A stretch of DNA of 64,000 nucleotides, taken from positions 40,027,058 through 40,091,057 of the forward strand of contig NW_024037059.1 in NCBI RefSeq assembly GCF_015706575.1, given 5' to 3'. Made by a program: the position numbers and the translations under genes. The DNA is from Patiria miniata (taxonomy: Eukaryota > Echinodermata > Asteroidea > Valvatida > Asterinidae). The notes beneath the pieces are model-generated. The model had not been told where the DNA came from, did not search any database, and saw nothing but the letters and a program-made list of their open reading frames with translations. Shown one piece after another: positions 10,737-22,245 of this stretch (position 1 is the first letter of the stretch; the number at the start of each line of letters is the position of its first letter).

Positions 10737-13700
10737 AGAGTCACTATCATCAGCAACCGCACTTGTTGTGGTTGCCAAAGGAGGGTATTCCCTGATTGGA
10801 ATTTCAAATCAGAATTAATGTGCGGTGTGTGTTTAATGAAAAGGTGAGAGTTCCTTTTAACTTTTGTATACATCAATTCACAAAAATCAGGCGTTCTTTG
10901 TGTGCATATGTGATTAGTGCAGTGTAATGTATTTAAATGAAAAAAAAAATACTTTGCCAAAAAAAAAAAGTTTTCATATCACGACAGTACTTCAAAAAAC
11001 TTGCACACACACCTGTCTTTATGATTATAATCCCCCAGGTGCCACTAAAATGTCCCCAAGTTCTACAACATTATAGGCCTTATGCACGAGTTGGCCATTT
11101 TTGTCGAGTTCCCTGAATGTATATCAATAATGGTTAACTGTAAGTTGAATATAATGGCGCCAGACCATTTATGCAGGCATAATCCAGCCTTATTTTACTG
11201 TCATTTTTTTTTTAAAATCTGGCTTTAAACATTAGGGAATGTTAATAACAAACTTTAACTATTCATTGAAGCAGACTGGAATTAATTAGTAATTAACTTG
11301 CTTTCATTTCTCTTCGCAAGTTCCAAAAATTAAGATTTTTACCTCACTTTCAATTCAATATGGCCGACTTGTGCCCCATAGGCCTATATGAAACATTCAT
11401 CAACTTGCAAGTAGATAAAGACAACACTGATATACATGTCTTATCTTTCGATCATGCTAGTTTGTTTCCAACATCACTACTATATGGTCGTCACTCAGTA
11501 AAATTATATTGTAGCTTGTCAATATATGTAATAATTATATTCTACTTCTGAATATCGTATATCGTCAATGTTCTTAATTGTTTTTTTTAGTCAGTGATCT
11601 GACTTAAGCGCACAAATAAAAAATGCGATATAAAATTGCCTCATAAACTGGGCTTACTTTCTTGCGTTTCTGTCAAAGAACTCAGTCGATGGTGGTGACT
11701 GTTCATGTACATGTTTATGCTACTGCATTTCTTATTCTAATTGATCGTATCAAGGCCGTCAACGCTTCTCATTCATGCAATGTTTATTGCGTGCTGCTGG
11801 GAAAACCCAGGGGGAATACCCAAATGCTACACTACCATAGACCTGTGCGGTGCGGGTATCACTGAGGGTATTTTTTTTTCTTATTTCAATTTAGTCAAAA
11901 CGAATACACAAAATGTTAATTCATGCTATCCCAGAGATACAAAACCTAACTCTGCCTTAACGCATGAGGTCTATTAGGCCGAATAAAAAAACCACATGTT
12001 TCTCGTCCGGGTTTTTGAAAAAAAGGAGGAAGCGGGGCTTTTTATTTTTTATTTGATTCAAGATGACCGCCATTTAAAAATTTCCTGCAACCGTTGGCGT
12101 TTCCACTGTTCAAAGACACTTTTAAAATGAAAGATAAGTTGGACAAGAGAACTGAACATATTTACAGTGTCATTTAGACTTGTTTTGGCCTACAATTTAT
12201 TTTCCGATGAATTTGTGGCCTTTTTCGGTGTTTTTCACTGCACTTTTCAAAAATAAAAAATCATAAAAAAATCAAGGTGGCCTCCAAAAAGGAAGCGGGC
12301 GGGGACGAGAAACATGGTTTTTTTTTTTACTTCGCCTTATGATCAGGTTATATTATTTTATTGACGATTTGTGTGTGTGTGGGTGGGGGTGTGGGTGGGT
12401 GAGCTTGTCTTACATACGCAGTGTGGACTTCCGAACAAAAGACGTCCACATAATGTAGGTAGCACCGACGTTGTGTGGACTTGCCCACGTCCACACAGTG
12501 TTTCCCCATTTCTGGAAAACAGGTTTAGAGGCATTTTTGGGTTAGGTTTATCTGTAGCAGAATGAAGAGAAACACTAAAGGGAATCATAGAAAAAAAATT
12601 GGGTTGAAAGAGTTTTCACAGTTTGAGAAAAATGAGTTTTTTCACTGGTTTTTCTTAACTACACGAAAGCAATGGAAAGTCCACACTAGTCATGTGAAAC
12701 AAGTATGTGTGGGTGTGTGTGTGTGTGTGTGACAGTGTTGCCTGATGCAGTCTCGTGGCTTCGACGTTTTGCCCAGAATAAACAACCCCTTGTCATTTTG
12801 ACATTTGGACTTCGTTGAATTGAAATTCAGTAGGCCTACGTGATGTATGAAAAAGCCGGGGGATACCCCAATACTGCAATACTGTTATGATCAGGTTAAT
12901 TATTGACGAATTTGTTGACAATGCTGGCAATCTCATGAATTGGACTTTTTGCACAGAATAACCAGCCCGTGTCATTTTGACAGTTGGACTCTGGTGATTT
13001 CCAGTCGGTGCACTCAGAAATGAACAATACGGTCAACGAAGCGACAAAAATTGATTTCGCAGAGTATAAAAAAACCTGTTACTAGAGAAGTATGTGTTTT
13101 GCCTCGAGATATCGAGTATGACGTCACGTTTCTCATCATCCCAGTCCATTCATTGGCCATTGCGCGCTGTACACACATTGAAGCTACGCGCTGGTTCCCG
13201 ATCTCTCAATGCGAATAATGCAATGGGAACCAGTACATTTACAATTAGTAAAACGATCATGTCAATAGAATTTGATATAAAAATACTAACTCACAAAGTA
13301 ATTTTTACAATTCAAAAATAAACAAATAAATAATATAATCCGTAAAGACAGTGGTTAAGTTGGATAGATTTGTTGAATTATTCCATGGTTACGGGAGTGG
13401 TAAAATGGCAGACGGTGACTTCTCTTTTGACAGCTAATTGACTTTCCATATTTTTTAAAGTAGAGATCCAGTGATAGGAATTGATGAGTGGTTGATATTT
13501 ACACATTCTCACAATGATGTACCTGATGTTTGCACTAGCCTTCCATGGTAGTGCACGGTGACAGGGAATTTCCCAAATACACCGATTATGTGCAATAACC
13601 AAAACAGTATTGTTAACAATTATCATGTAAACCAGAGGTGGACTCAAAGGCAGACATAACGTGGTACGGTTCCTCATACATGTATCAAAATATTGGGCTC

Positions 13701-13880
13701 TTGACAAATCTGTCCTTTTCAAGATATTGTAAAAATATTTATACTCGTACAGACATAATAAGGACGTGCTTGGCAGAGAGGACTATCTGTTTGATCCAGC
13801 TGTTGTTTTGAACCTTGCTTTGTACCGTGTATCTGTTTGGGTGTTTTAAAATCATCGAAGCTGAGTTCATATCGCACACC
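10737..13880. other. Intergenic DNA between exonuclease copies B and C
   Basis: The stretch just after the copy B stop, to about 10850, is the decayed remainder of the zinc-motif exon. About 11541-13510 repeats the copy A/B spacer, interrupted by about 0.9 kb of extra DNA at 11840-12720. Within it 12728-12830 and 12917-13005 are two copies of one segment (CAGAATAA and CGTGTCATTTTGACA). GT-rich tracts occur at 12370-12400 and 12705-12732. No separate gene is seen. Confidence 0.6.
11994..12316. mobile_element. MITE with ACATGTTTCTCGTCC inverted ends
   Basis: The left end, ACATGTTTCTCGTCCGGG, pairs with the right end, GGGGACGAGAAACATGG. About 323 bp without coding capacity. The ends match those of 10030-10297 at most positions, and both share GGAGGCC-rich subterminal sequence, so I treat them as one family. 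It is part of the extra DNA missing from the older spacer copy at 6.2-7.3 kb. Confidence 0.75.
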
Positions 13881-15214
13881 ATGGCTAGCAACAACCAAGA
13901 TCCGTGTTACGATCTCGTCGACCAGGCCGCGGACATCAAACCCGCCCTGGCAAAGCTCCGCGAACACGGCGTGCCTGGCAGCCCATCCCTGGCGGTCGAC
14001 TGCGAGGGAGAGACCCTCAGCCGCAAAGGGGTGCTGTCCATAGTGTCTGTGGCAACGGAAAGCCATACCTACCTGTTCGATGTCAAGAAGTTGGGAGCCA
14101 AGGTCTTCGATGAAGGCCTTAAGGAGTTACTGGAGGACCCTGGCCGGGAAAAGCTGATGTTTGACTGCCGGGCGGACTCCGATTGTCTCTGGCATCTGTG
14201 TAAAGTCAGGCTGACCAACGTGGTCGACCTGCAGCTTATGCAGGTATAGAGCTTTTCTCTCTTAATGCATATGCTCGCCCTCAGTTAAAAAAGTATAAAA
14301 TATCACTTCGCGCGATCCAGTGCGCGCTTGCAACGCGTCCTTTCTTTCGTCATCATCATCACCCTTCACCCTAATAACCTTCACTATAATCAGCACGACT
14401 ATACGGCCGGACGTTAGTGTAGCGGTGTCCTTCCTTTTTTGTTTGTTTTACTGGACCCAAAGGGCCAGCTTATTGTCTGACTGACTTACTGATTGATTGA
14501 TTAACTAACCGACTGACTCCCCGACAGACAGACAGACTGACTGACTGACTGACTCCCCGACTCCCCGACAGACTGTGAGACTGACATAGTCAATAAGTGA
14601 GAGCACTAAATTGAGACGTTTGAGTCCATCTCGACGTTAGGCAAGACCATTTTTTTTTGCAGATGATCTACCAAGAGACTCACCCAATACTCTTGGCGAC
14701 AGGTTCCGCTTCCCGGGCTCAACTTGTTAAGAATTTCCAGCCCAAGCGTCACAATTTCTTGTTCTGCCTGGAGCAATACGTCAAAGACGACCAGCTAATC
14801 AAAGCAAAGGCCGAGGGGAAACCCAAGATGGAACAGGCTGGTGTCTGGCTACAGCGCCCTCTCGATGGTCAGCTCCTTTCCTACGCCGCCGCCGACGTCC
14901 AGGGCTTCTTCCCGCTCTACCGCGCGCTGAAGCCGGGCATCGGCGGCAGCAGCGGCGCGGCGCGACTGCAAGTTGCGTCCCAGCGATTCCTTGATTACTA
15001 CCGGTCCCTGGCGGTGCGCACCTACGACAAATTCGAGAAGAATTGCTTCTTGCCCTGGCGCCTCCTGCCGCCCTATGCCCACGCGACTTACGCCGAAGAG
15101 GTCACGTGCTTCGGATGCAAGCGCCGTTTCCCGCGAGAAGATTTCCTTCCGTTTCATGTTAAACGGGGAAATCCCAATTGTCCCGTGTGCAGGAAGATGT
15201 ATGCGCAAAAGTAA
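13881..15214 (+). CDS. Exonuclease copy C: EXD1/Egl-like 3'-5' exonuclease with zinc motif
   Basis: Two exons, 13881-14243 and 14663-15214, make 304 residues. The start has a strong context (CACC ATG G). It replaces the acidic exons 1-2 of copies A and B with a short leader (MASNNQDPCYDLVDQ). An in-frame ATG at 13815 is an alternative. Catalytic residues are D40 and E42 in AVDCEGETLS, the pair in MFDCRADSD, and Y195 and D199 in SYAAAD. The zinc motif uses Cys270, 273, 294 and 297. The last ~150 bp of the first exon is nearly identical to copies A and B, while the rest is clearly diverged, which suggests gene conversion. AATAAA lies at 15779-15784. It is probably an active enzyme, though substrate and expression are unknown. 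Confidence 0.85.
14462..14590 (+). repeat. GACT-type simple repeat in copy C intron
   Basis: Degenerate (GACT)n and (GATT)n units with two CCCCGACAGACAG insertions. It lies in the only intron of copy C and has no evident function. Confidence 0.8.
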
Positions 15215-16439
15215 CCAACATGTATCATGATGGCAGGGCCTATGTCAGGGAGGTAGTCTGTACTCCATTTTGACTTTGCTCTTGTACAGTGTGTAAACAG
15301 GTGCGTTACCCCCCCCCCCCCGTTCAGTTGATCTGGTGACGCCTGTTGGGGTACTAAAGCGATCATTCCAATGATCAAATTTGTAAACGAACACAATCCG
15401 CCTTTTTTAAAGCTGCGTTAAGTAGGCAGGGTCGATACTGGTTATTTAGTATTATAAGTCGAGTATTGTAGGAAGGTCTAAATATAACTGTTCACAAGGA
15501 TTTTTCAGTGCTTAATTAATTTGCCGGCATATTTTAATACACGAGTACGCTTTAGTATTATGATTAAATAACAGTGAATACGTATTCAGCAAATATTTTG
15601 TAAAGCATAAGTAGTATTGTTTATATATGTAAAAGGTATATGTATGTAAAGGAGGTGGGCGAGATAGTAACTTGGTAAAATTAGTAGACCAAAAAAAAAA
15701 AAATTATTAAATTATTCATTAGTATTTCCATTGACTTCTGATTTCTCTTGTACAACATTTTTGTGTGCAACTTTTTAGAATAAATTAAGATAGGATATCC
15801 GCAACCACATAATTTAGTCTGTTTTGCAGCTTTATGTAAGAGATTCATTCAAAGGATTTATGATGACTAGTCCAGCAAGTATAACATCGAGAGAAAAAAA
15901 CATGAACGTTCTTTCGCCTTAAGAGGGCGACTGTTGAAGAACTGCACATAGTGAAAACATCATAGCATGCGAGGCAGTAGCACGTACAGCTACACACATC
16001 GTAGGCCTATATCGTCCCGTATACAAGCTCAATTATCATTAATAGGCACAGCTGCGAAATTATCATATACAACTATTGATTATTGTATTATAATTACGAA
16101 TTACCAAACACATGTCATTCAGAGTCTGCCCCGTTTGATGTAATTCGTATATTGGTCAGAAATCACTGCAAATTCAGTTTACATCCGAGGCAGGGAAACT
16201 GAAAGTCCGTCATTGCTATACTGTCATAAAAGAACAATATTCTGAGAAGCCAGTTCGGTTTCGCATGTGAAATATGAATCATAATAAAAATGTGAAATGA
16301 AAACATACAGCTCCTGAGTTTTGATATACCAGTATTTTATGCTGGTTGTGTGTGGCGGTATATTTTATGCAGTGGTAGCTGTGTAATGCATTCAGTCTAT
16401 GACGTGTAAGGATTGTAATTTCAATCAGCGCACAGCGAA
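15215..16439. other. Spacer between copy C and gene TM1
   Basis: This holds the copy C 3' untranslated region and a third, partial copy of the family spacer (16240-16320 resembles 5637-5715). A run of C lies at 15309-15320. The promoter of TM1 must be here, but I cannot identify its elements. No other gene is seen. Confidence 0.5.
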
Positions 16440-19400
16440 ATGGAGAGCAATGTCACCTTGACAACGATGGAGACACCGAGCTCAACCAAAGAAAAGACTA
16501 ATTGTAAGTATTCATCAGTAATTTGCTCAAGTTTGTACAGACAGTTCATCCGGGAAATACCAAAGTTCGCTCACGTTGCCTCCAGTAATGGCGGAAGTAT
16601 TGCAGCAGCTATTGTACAAATAACTGCTCCAACTGGCACAATGTTTCCTGCCGCCATTAAAGTGGGGCATCTCGAGTGAACAGTTATTCGATGCTCTGAA
16701 GGGATCCGTACAGTCCTCGATTATAAAAACAAAATTGAAGTATAGGGGTTCATATATTACATCGTAATATTATGCATCGAGATTGCATATGGATAAATGT
16801 CACGTTTACATGGTGGTATGAATAAAATGATGATTGAGAAAATGTAACGCCCATAAAAAAAAAAAAATTATAAAGCATTGGGGAAAAAATTGAGTGTGCA
16901 TTGTGACCGCCATCTGAGCAGTAGCGGATCTAGAACCTGAGGGGGTTGGGGTGATTCCCCCCCCCGGTTCAGCCGTTGACTAATGTAATGATACCAGTAT
17001 ATACAATTGGGCCAAAAATAATAAACGGAATAGCAAAGTTCCAAAATGTATTCGAATGCAGGAGAAAACATCGTGAATTACACAAAAGAAAATCCGGGCG
17101 CAAGCCCCCGGACCCTCCAAGCAAGGCGTTCTGCAGGCCTGCACCCGCTTCATATCACCCCCTCGTTTCCTGAAAGAGGTCCGCCCCTGCCAAGCTCATT
17201 GTGCGAGAAGGATGCACTCTGAGCGAAACTAAGTTATTTTCACAAATCATATTCCAGAATTATATAAAACTTTTTATACAACACCTGAATAAATCCCCGT
17301 CATCTGATTGGTGAATTGTAGATCACGTGACATATTATTATTCGGTATAATGCAAGGTGCGACCATGCGTTATACCCATGCGTTATACCGTTTCACTTTG
17401 CGCTTGTTCCATGACGCGGTATTTGCGTGCAAAATGCATGCTGGTGTGCGCGTTCAGCGTAGCGCGTATTGTTCCAAAGAGCCAGCGCTACAGCGTTGGG
17501 TTCAAACATTTTCGTGAAGGGGTAGTTCAACATCTTTAAAATCAAAATAAATTGTAGTTTATAATTTACCAATCAAATGACGAGAATTCATTCTGGTGTT
17601 GTATAAAACAAATAACGAATGTTTTACGTTCGTGCGATGGAAAGAATAATTTCATTCGGTGACAGATTGAATGTTCTATTCCACTCGGCTTCGCCTCGTG
17701 GAATAGAACATTCAATCTGTCACCTCATGAAATTATTCTTACCATCGCACTCACAAACATTCGTTATTTGTATAATAACACCTCACCCACAGATTCTGTG
17801 TCTTGATTGGCCCAGAGCGAGTCACATGTTACTTTCTAATTTTGCTATCTTTCTGTGCACGGCCAAAAGTACTATGCGCATAGCAACCAAAGTACTATAC
17901 CATTAGCAACCAAAGTACTATTTCCACGGCGTGGTATTTGTGTGCAAATGCATGCTGGTGTGCGCGTTGCGTGTTGTGCGTAGCGCGTATTATTCCAAAG
18001 AGAGCGCGCCGCAGACTTGGGTTCAAACATTTCGTGAAGGGATAGTTTTTAAGAGAGAAATACATTTTCCACCAATTTTGTATTGAAATTGAAGTTTATT
18101 TCAACTGTGTTCAGATTTAAATAATTTAAAATATTAAAATCAAGCAGAATCTGTGGGTGAAGTGTTATAAAACAAATATTGAATGCTTTATCTCGTGGTG
18201 AAGTAAAACTAGCCTCCCTCGGTGATCCATGGACCATTCTATTTTCCCTCGGCTTCGCCTCGGGAAAATAGAATGATCCATGGATCACCTCGGGAGGCTA
18301 GTTTTACTACACCACTCTAAGCATTCAATATTTGTATAATATTTCAACACACTATTTTCCTAGAAACAAAGTTGAGAGCATATATAGAGAAGCATACAAG
18401 AGCGTAAAAAAAGTACTTGTAACATTAACACAACGATCGCGATCACAAAATGTGTTTCGTTTTGTAGTTCGTTTTATTTCAAATTATGACATTGTAGTAA
18501 TGTGATCATTTCGTTTCATTTTCAGCATGGTAAAAGGTTGTTCAAGCATTAAATTTGGAAATTGCATGGGTAATGAAAGAAAATGTTAATGAAATAAAAA
18601 GGTGCAAGTTTTCGTAGCCCCAACAGTCCTGAAGCCTCGAATTTTAATATGATTTTGCACACCCCTATAGGAATTAGGGCTAATTTTTGACGAAGCAATA
18701 CGAAGCCGATACCACTGCTTCTAGTCTATTAGCGCTGTGTCACGTTATTATTGCCAACCGATTAATTCGGGAACCAGTCGAAAAGTTTCCGAATAATTTC
18801 ATCGATTATTTTTCTTCTCTTTGCAGATTATCTGGCCATCGCCTCGCTATGCATCGGCGTCATCAACACGGTGGCCGTGATCGCCATGCTGATCTGGCTA
18901 CGTAGGCATCCCAAACTCAGGTCAGGTTTTGTCCAACAAATAGGCAAACTGTTAGAATACCGACAAAGTCCCACAAGGCATAAAAGCTTCGTCTAGCAAC
19001 ACTGAGACTAATGACAGAAAGAAGAAAGAAAGAAAGACAGACGTACAAAATCATACATTAGATTGACACAACAGCACATATCGGTACACCCCAGTAAATA
19101 GGCCAAAATCCGTCTGCCGAGCTCATGAATACAAGTTATACATTCAAATTATTATATATTAAAGAGTTTGGAGAGCCACGGAATTGGGTTTTTTTGGCGA
19201 CATTATGGCACTGCACCTCTGTCCTGGACTTGGGACTTCCAATTCTGAGCATTTTCTTTCTTTTCTCTTTCGCAGAGGTGAACCCAACTCGTCGAAGGCT
19301 AAGAAGGCCAAGCCGTCCTCGCCAAAGAAAATACTGACCATCGACTACCGCATGTCCGAACTAGACGACGAGTCTGAAAACTGCCCTCAACGGCAGGGCA

Positions 19401-19561
19401 CGTTCGCGATTGGACAGCCTCTGCCGCAAGAGGGCGGCAGGGCCAGTGCCCACGTGCATCACCGTGGTGACGGGGAGGACAGGGATAACCCTTCGTTTAC
19501 TGCAGCGCCTGAAATATTAGCCCAGTCTTCGGTATACGAGAACACGAGGTTCCCGCCTTAA
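16440..19561 (+). CDS. TM1: small single-pass membrane protein with tyrosine-containing tail
   Basis: Three exons, 16440-16503, 18827-18920 and 19276-19561, join in phase (1, then 2) into 147 residues. There is no signal peptide. Residues 1-21 carry one N-glycosylation site (NVT). One hydrophobic segment at about 24-46 is followed by RRHPKLRR, so the N-terminus should face outside and the Lys-rich tail inside. The tail holds IDYRM and, near the end, VYENT (Y140), a YxN pattern like Grb2-SH2 ligands. I recognise no family. The membrane segment sits alone in an exon between a phase-1 and a phase-2 intron, and the tail is one exon, the same plan as TM2-TM4. Introns are 2.3 kb and 0.36 kb. The ATG is the first in the exon; an upstream coding exon cannot be excluded. 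Confidence 0.65.
16919..17189. mobile_element. Dispersed DNA element, G-run family copy 1
   Basis: It begins CAGTAGCGGATCTAG and ends GGTCCGCCCCTG, whose inverse CAGGGGCGGACC matches the start. The interior is homologous to 50380-50662 (shared GGGCCAAAAATAATA, GGAATGCTATAG or GGAATAGCAAAG, and CCCGGACCC). No coding capacity. Ends of the CAG...CTG type would fit a non-autonomous hAT-like element, but the assignment is tentative. It lies in TM1 intron 1. Confidence 0.7.
17570..17812. repeat. Snap-back palindrome P1 (TM1 intron 1)
   Basis: The core palindrome at 17608-17771 has arms of about 75 bp that match at more than 90 percent of positions around the centre CTCGGCTTCGCCTCG. Weaker inverted flanks (CCAATCAA...) extend it to the limits given. 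The preceding ~200 bp (17376-17530, GCATGCTGGTGTGCGCGTT) is repeated before palindrome P2, so P1 and P2 are two tandem copies of one element. Confidence 0.85.
17930..18345. repeat. Snap-back palindrome unit P2 (TM1 intron 1)
   Basis: This is the second copy of the P1 unit. The palindrome at 18172-18335 shares the outer ACAAATA..GAATG and the central CTCGGCTTCGCCTCG with P1. The arms between are different in sequence from P1 yet match each other (for example GGTGATCCATGGA with its partner). The flank CAGAATCTGTGGGTGA also appears inverted beside P1. Confidence 0.85.
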
Positions 19562-19670
19562 GTTACATGAAAACCGGATGGGAGAAACCATCAAACTGAT
19601 GGATTTGGAGTCTGGTTCCTCGGGCATATTTTGTTGCATTTAATTAGTTAAGAAAGAAAAAAGAACCTCG

Positions 19671-20126
19671 CAACCTCGTTCCCACGGGTGTCAAGCAGTA
19701 CGCTCCCAGCACTACCTGCTCCCGCACCCTGGTATTAGATCATTTGCATATCCAAAAAGTTTCGATACATATGCAAATTAGGCTCGCTGTAGGCGAGCTG
19801 TTCTGGGCGCACATAATAGTATGGCGGTAATACTAAAATTCACATCTTCGTCACATTCACAGCATAGTATTTAATAGCTTGGTTGGAAAATCCAGGCATT
19901 GCAAGGCTTTGTAATGTTGCTTTCTGTACGTCCGTACGAACGCGAGTCGAACTTGATTAAAGGTTTTTAGGGACATTCGTATGCGTGGCGAAACAGTCGA
20001 GACCTTGTCTGGATACTCATAAGGATCACACAATCATCACTGTCCATTCAGATCACGAGTTATGAGTTCCTATCCCAGGGGCTAAATAAGGTTGGAAAAG
20101 AAAGTAGGCCCTGGGGACGAGGTTGC
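19671..20126. mobile_element. MITE with CAACCTCGTTCCCA inverted ends
   Basis: The left end, CAACCTCGTTCCCACGGG, pairs with the right end, CCCTGGGGACGAGGTTG. About 456 bp without open frames. Its interior includes TTTGCATAT near 19745. It lies about 110 bp after the TM1 stop and may be part of that 3' region. The superfamily is not assigned. Confidence 0.7.
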
Positions 20127-22245
20127 CAAATGTTGTAGAAAACCATTACTTACCTATCATGAATGGGTTTTTAATTTATCAACTGTTTACTCTTTTGTCG
20201 AAAGTTTCAAACTCTTGCACCCCAATTTGGACAGGTCTCTTTCATGGAAATGACAAATGATCGTCACAAACGATACCTTAAAACACCATTTAACGGATCT
20301 GAGTGTAAGTGGGCCGATTAATTAAACTCACCTTCATTTCAGGCACTTTCCCGCAACCTCGGTGCTCACTTGTTTCGCCTCCGAAACACACGTCATCAGA
20401 TGCTTTTGATTTTGGACGCAGTGGATTGATAATTCCTGCGCAGGGGCTACTGCTTCAGATGACCGTTACTCCGCGTCAGCTCTTCCAAGTCATCATTTCT
20501 CTTAGACAGACGAATATTGCCTCTGTTATTTCTTCCTTGAAGGAAGAAAGCCTACCGTCAACTATCTTGTTAGACCCGATGGTCTGAAAGGGAGGTAGAA
20601 ATTGGACATTGGCAAGAATTGTTTGAATGGTTACAGGCGCATATCACAGGTATAATGGAACGATGTCATGGCGGCGGCATGCGAACAGCGTCAGTGAAAC
20701 GAGTTGCAGTCCTGCCGCGTTCTTTTTTTATAGCTTTCTATTCTTATTGTTATTCAAATCAGCACTTTGCACCTGTTCAAAATATTTCTGTTTCTTTGAG
20801 AAAATGTACTTGTTGGTGGCGCTATTTATGTATGACTGTTATAGACCGTTTTATGGTTTGTAAACATTGAGCGCCATTTTGTATGGGCTGCGGCAAGCGC
20901 ATTAATTGACGCCGTGGTTGGCAACATATTTTGTTTCCAAATAAGTCCTGCTAGCATCCCATTACATATTAGAAAAGAGGCAGGCTTACGAAGTATATGG
21001 TTGGGTTTGTTAATTATTTCGTAATTTCAACAAAGCAAATGATATTTTTGTATAATCATTAATTACAATGCTTCATTTTTGCAGTGTTGGGCCTTCCATA
21101 TAGTTTGGCAACCCGTGGTTGGACAAATGTGCCAACCACGCGTTGGCGATCAAAAAAAATTATATTACGAAGAATATTATTTGTGATGTCAAAATGAAAT
21201 CCCGCCATATTGAATTGAGATTTGTGTGGTGCATGGAGCCAATTGCTTCAAATGGATTTTGAAATTATCCTCAATTTTAAATCATGTTGTACTGGTAGGA
21301 GAGGCCCTTAAAACGAAGGACATGTCATCATTATCAAGATGAAGGAGAAATTATTACTGAGTATAGTAATTAATCATGCTCAGCAATTTATTTCAGAAAT
21401 TATTGTGAATACAATCTTGACCCTGTTGGCAAATTATTTAAAGATCATTCCATGTCAATTCTCGGTTTCATGAATCTTAAATGTATCCTGCAATATAGGC
21501 CTACAGATCATTCGTTTGAAATCATACAGCCTCGTTATAAACAAACTTATTACTTAATTTTTCACTGCTTGCAACAATACAAAATAAATGAACCAGAGTT
21601 GTGCTTTAAAGCGACATTGCACTTTCACTCCTTTCCTCTTAGGTCACCATTACATGGCGGTCATTTTGAAACAGGCGCATGCGCAAACTGCATAATGCTT
21701 AGGCGTGAACGCTTCTTCAGAAATAACATTACGTTTATTTTTGCTTTAAAAAAAATGTGCTTTTTGTGTAAACAAAATGTGAGTAGCTTTTTGCACCTTT
21801 TAACAAATTCCTCCAGAATAGGCCTACAGTTACACATTTAGCCGTTTCAATAGTATTTAAAGTTGAGTTCCCGACACGTTTCTCAAGTTGTTCATCATTC
21901 AGTAAAATCATTGCTTTGGAATACAACATTTTGTTCAGGCCCTAGTGCCAATTCTGCAAAGTGTTGGCATGCATGTAATCTGTATTTTTGGCACGAAATC
22001 AGTGATGGTCCATGCGTGCGAAGCTGAAGTTTTGCATTTCTTTTTTTGCAGCGAAAAAAAAAGAGCTGATTTTGACGTGAAAAAAAAATCACGTCCAAGT
22101 TTGAAGCACTTCACTGCATTAGTTTCGAAATCAAGAACAATGAAACTCAAATAACTTGACCGAAGCTGCTTCACTGAATTTGAAAAATAGAAGTTCCTTG
22201 ATCTGATTTTTAACTAAATGCAAGAAACAGGTCATAAGCCAAAGG
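20127..22245. other. Spacer between TM1 and TM2 (convergent genes)
   Basis: No gene is supported. AT-rich DNA holds TM2's 3' untranslated region, with a candidate AATAAA for the - strand at 21739-21734. A short stretch near 20910 and 21110 repeats GTGGTTGG/CCAACCAC. The open frame at 20309-20587 has no recognisable domain and no splice partners. Confidence 0.5.
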
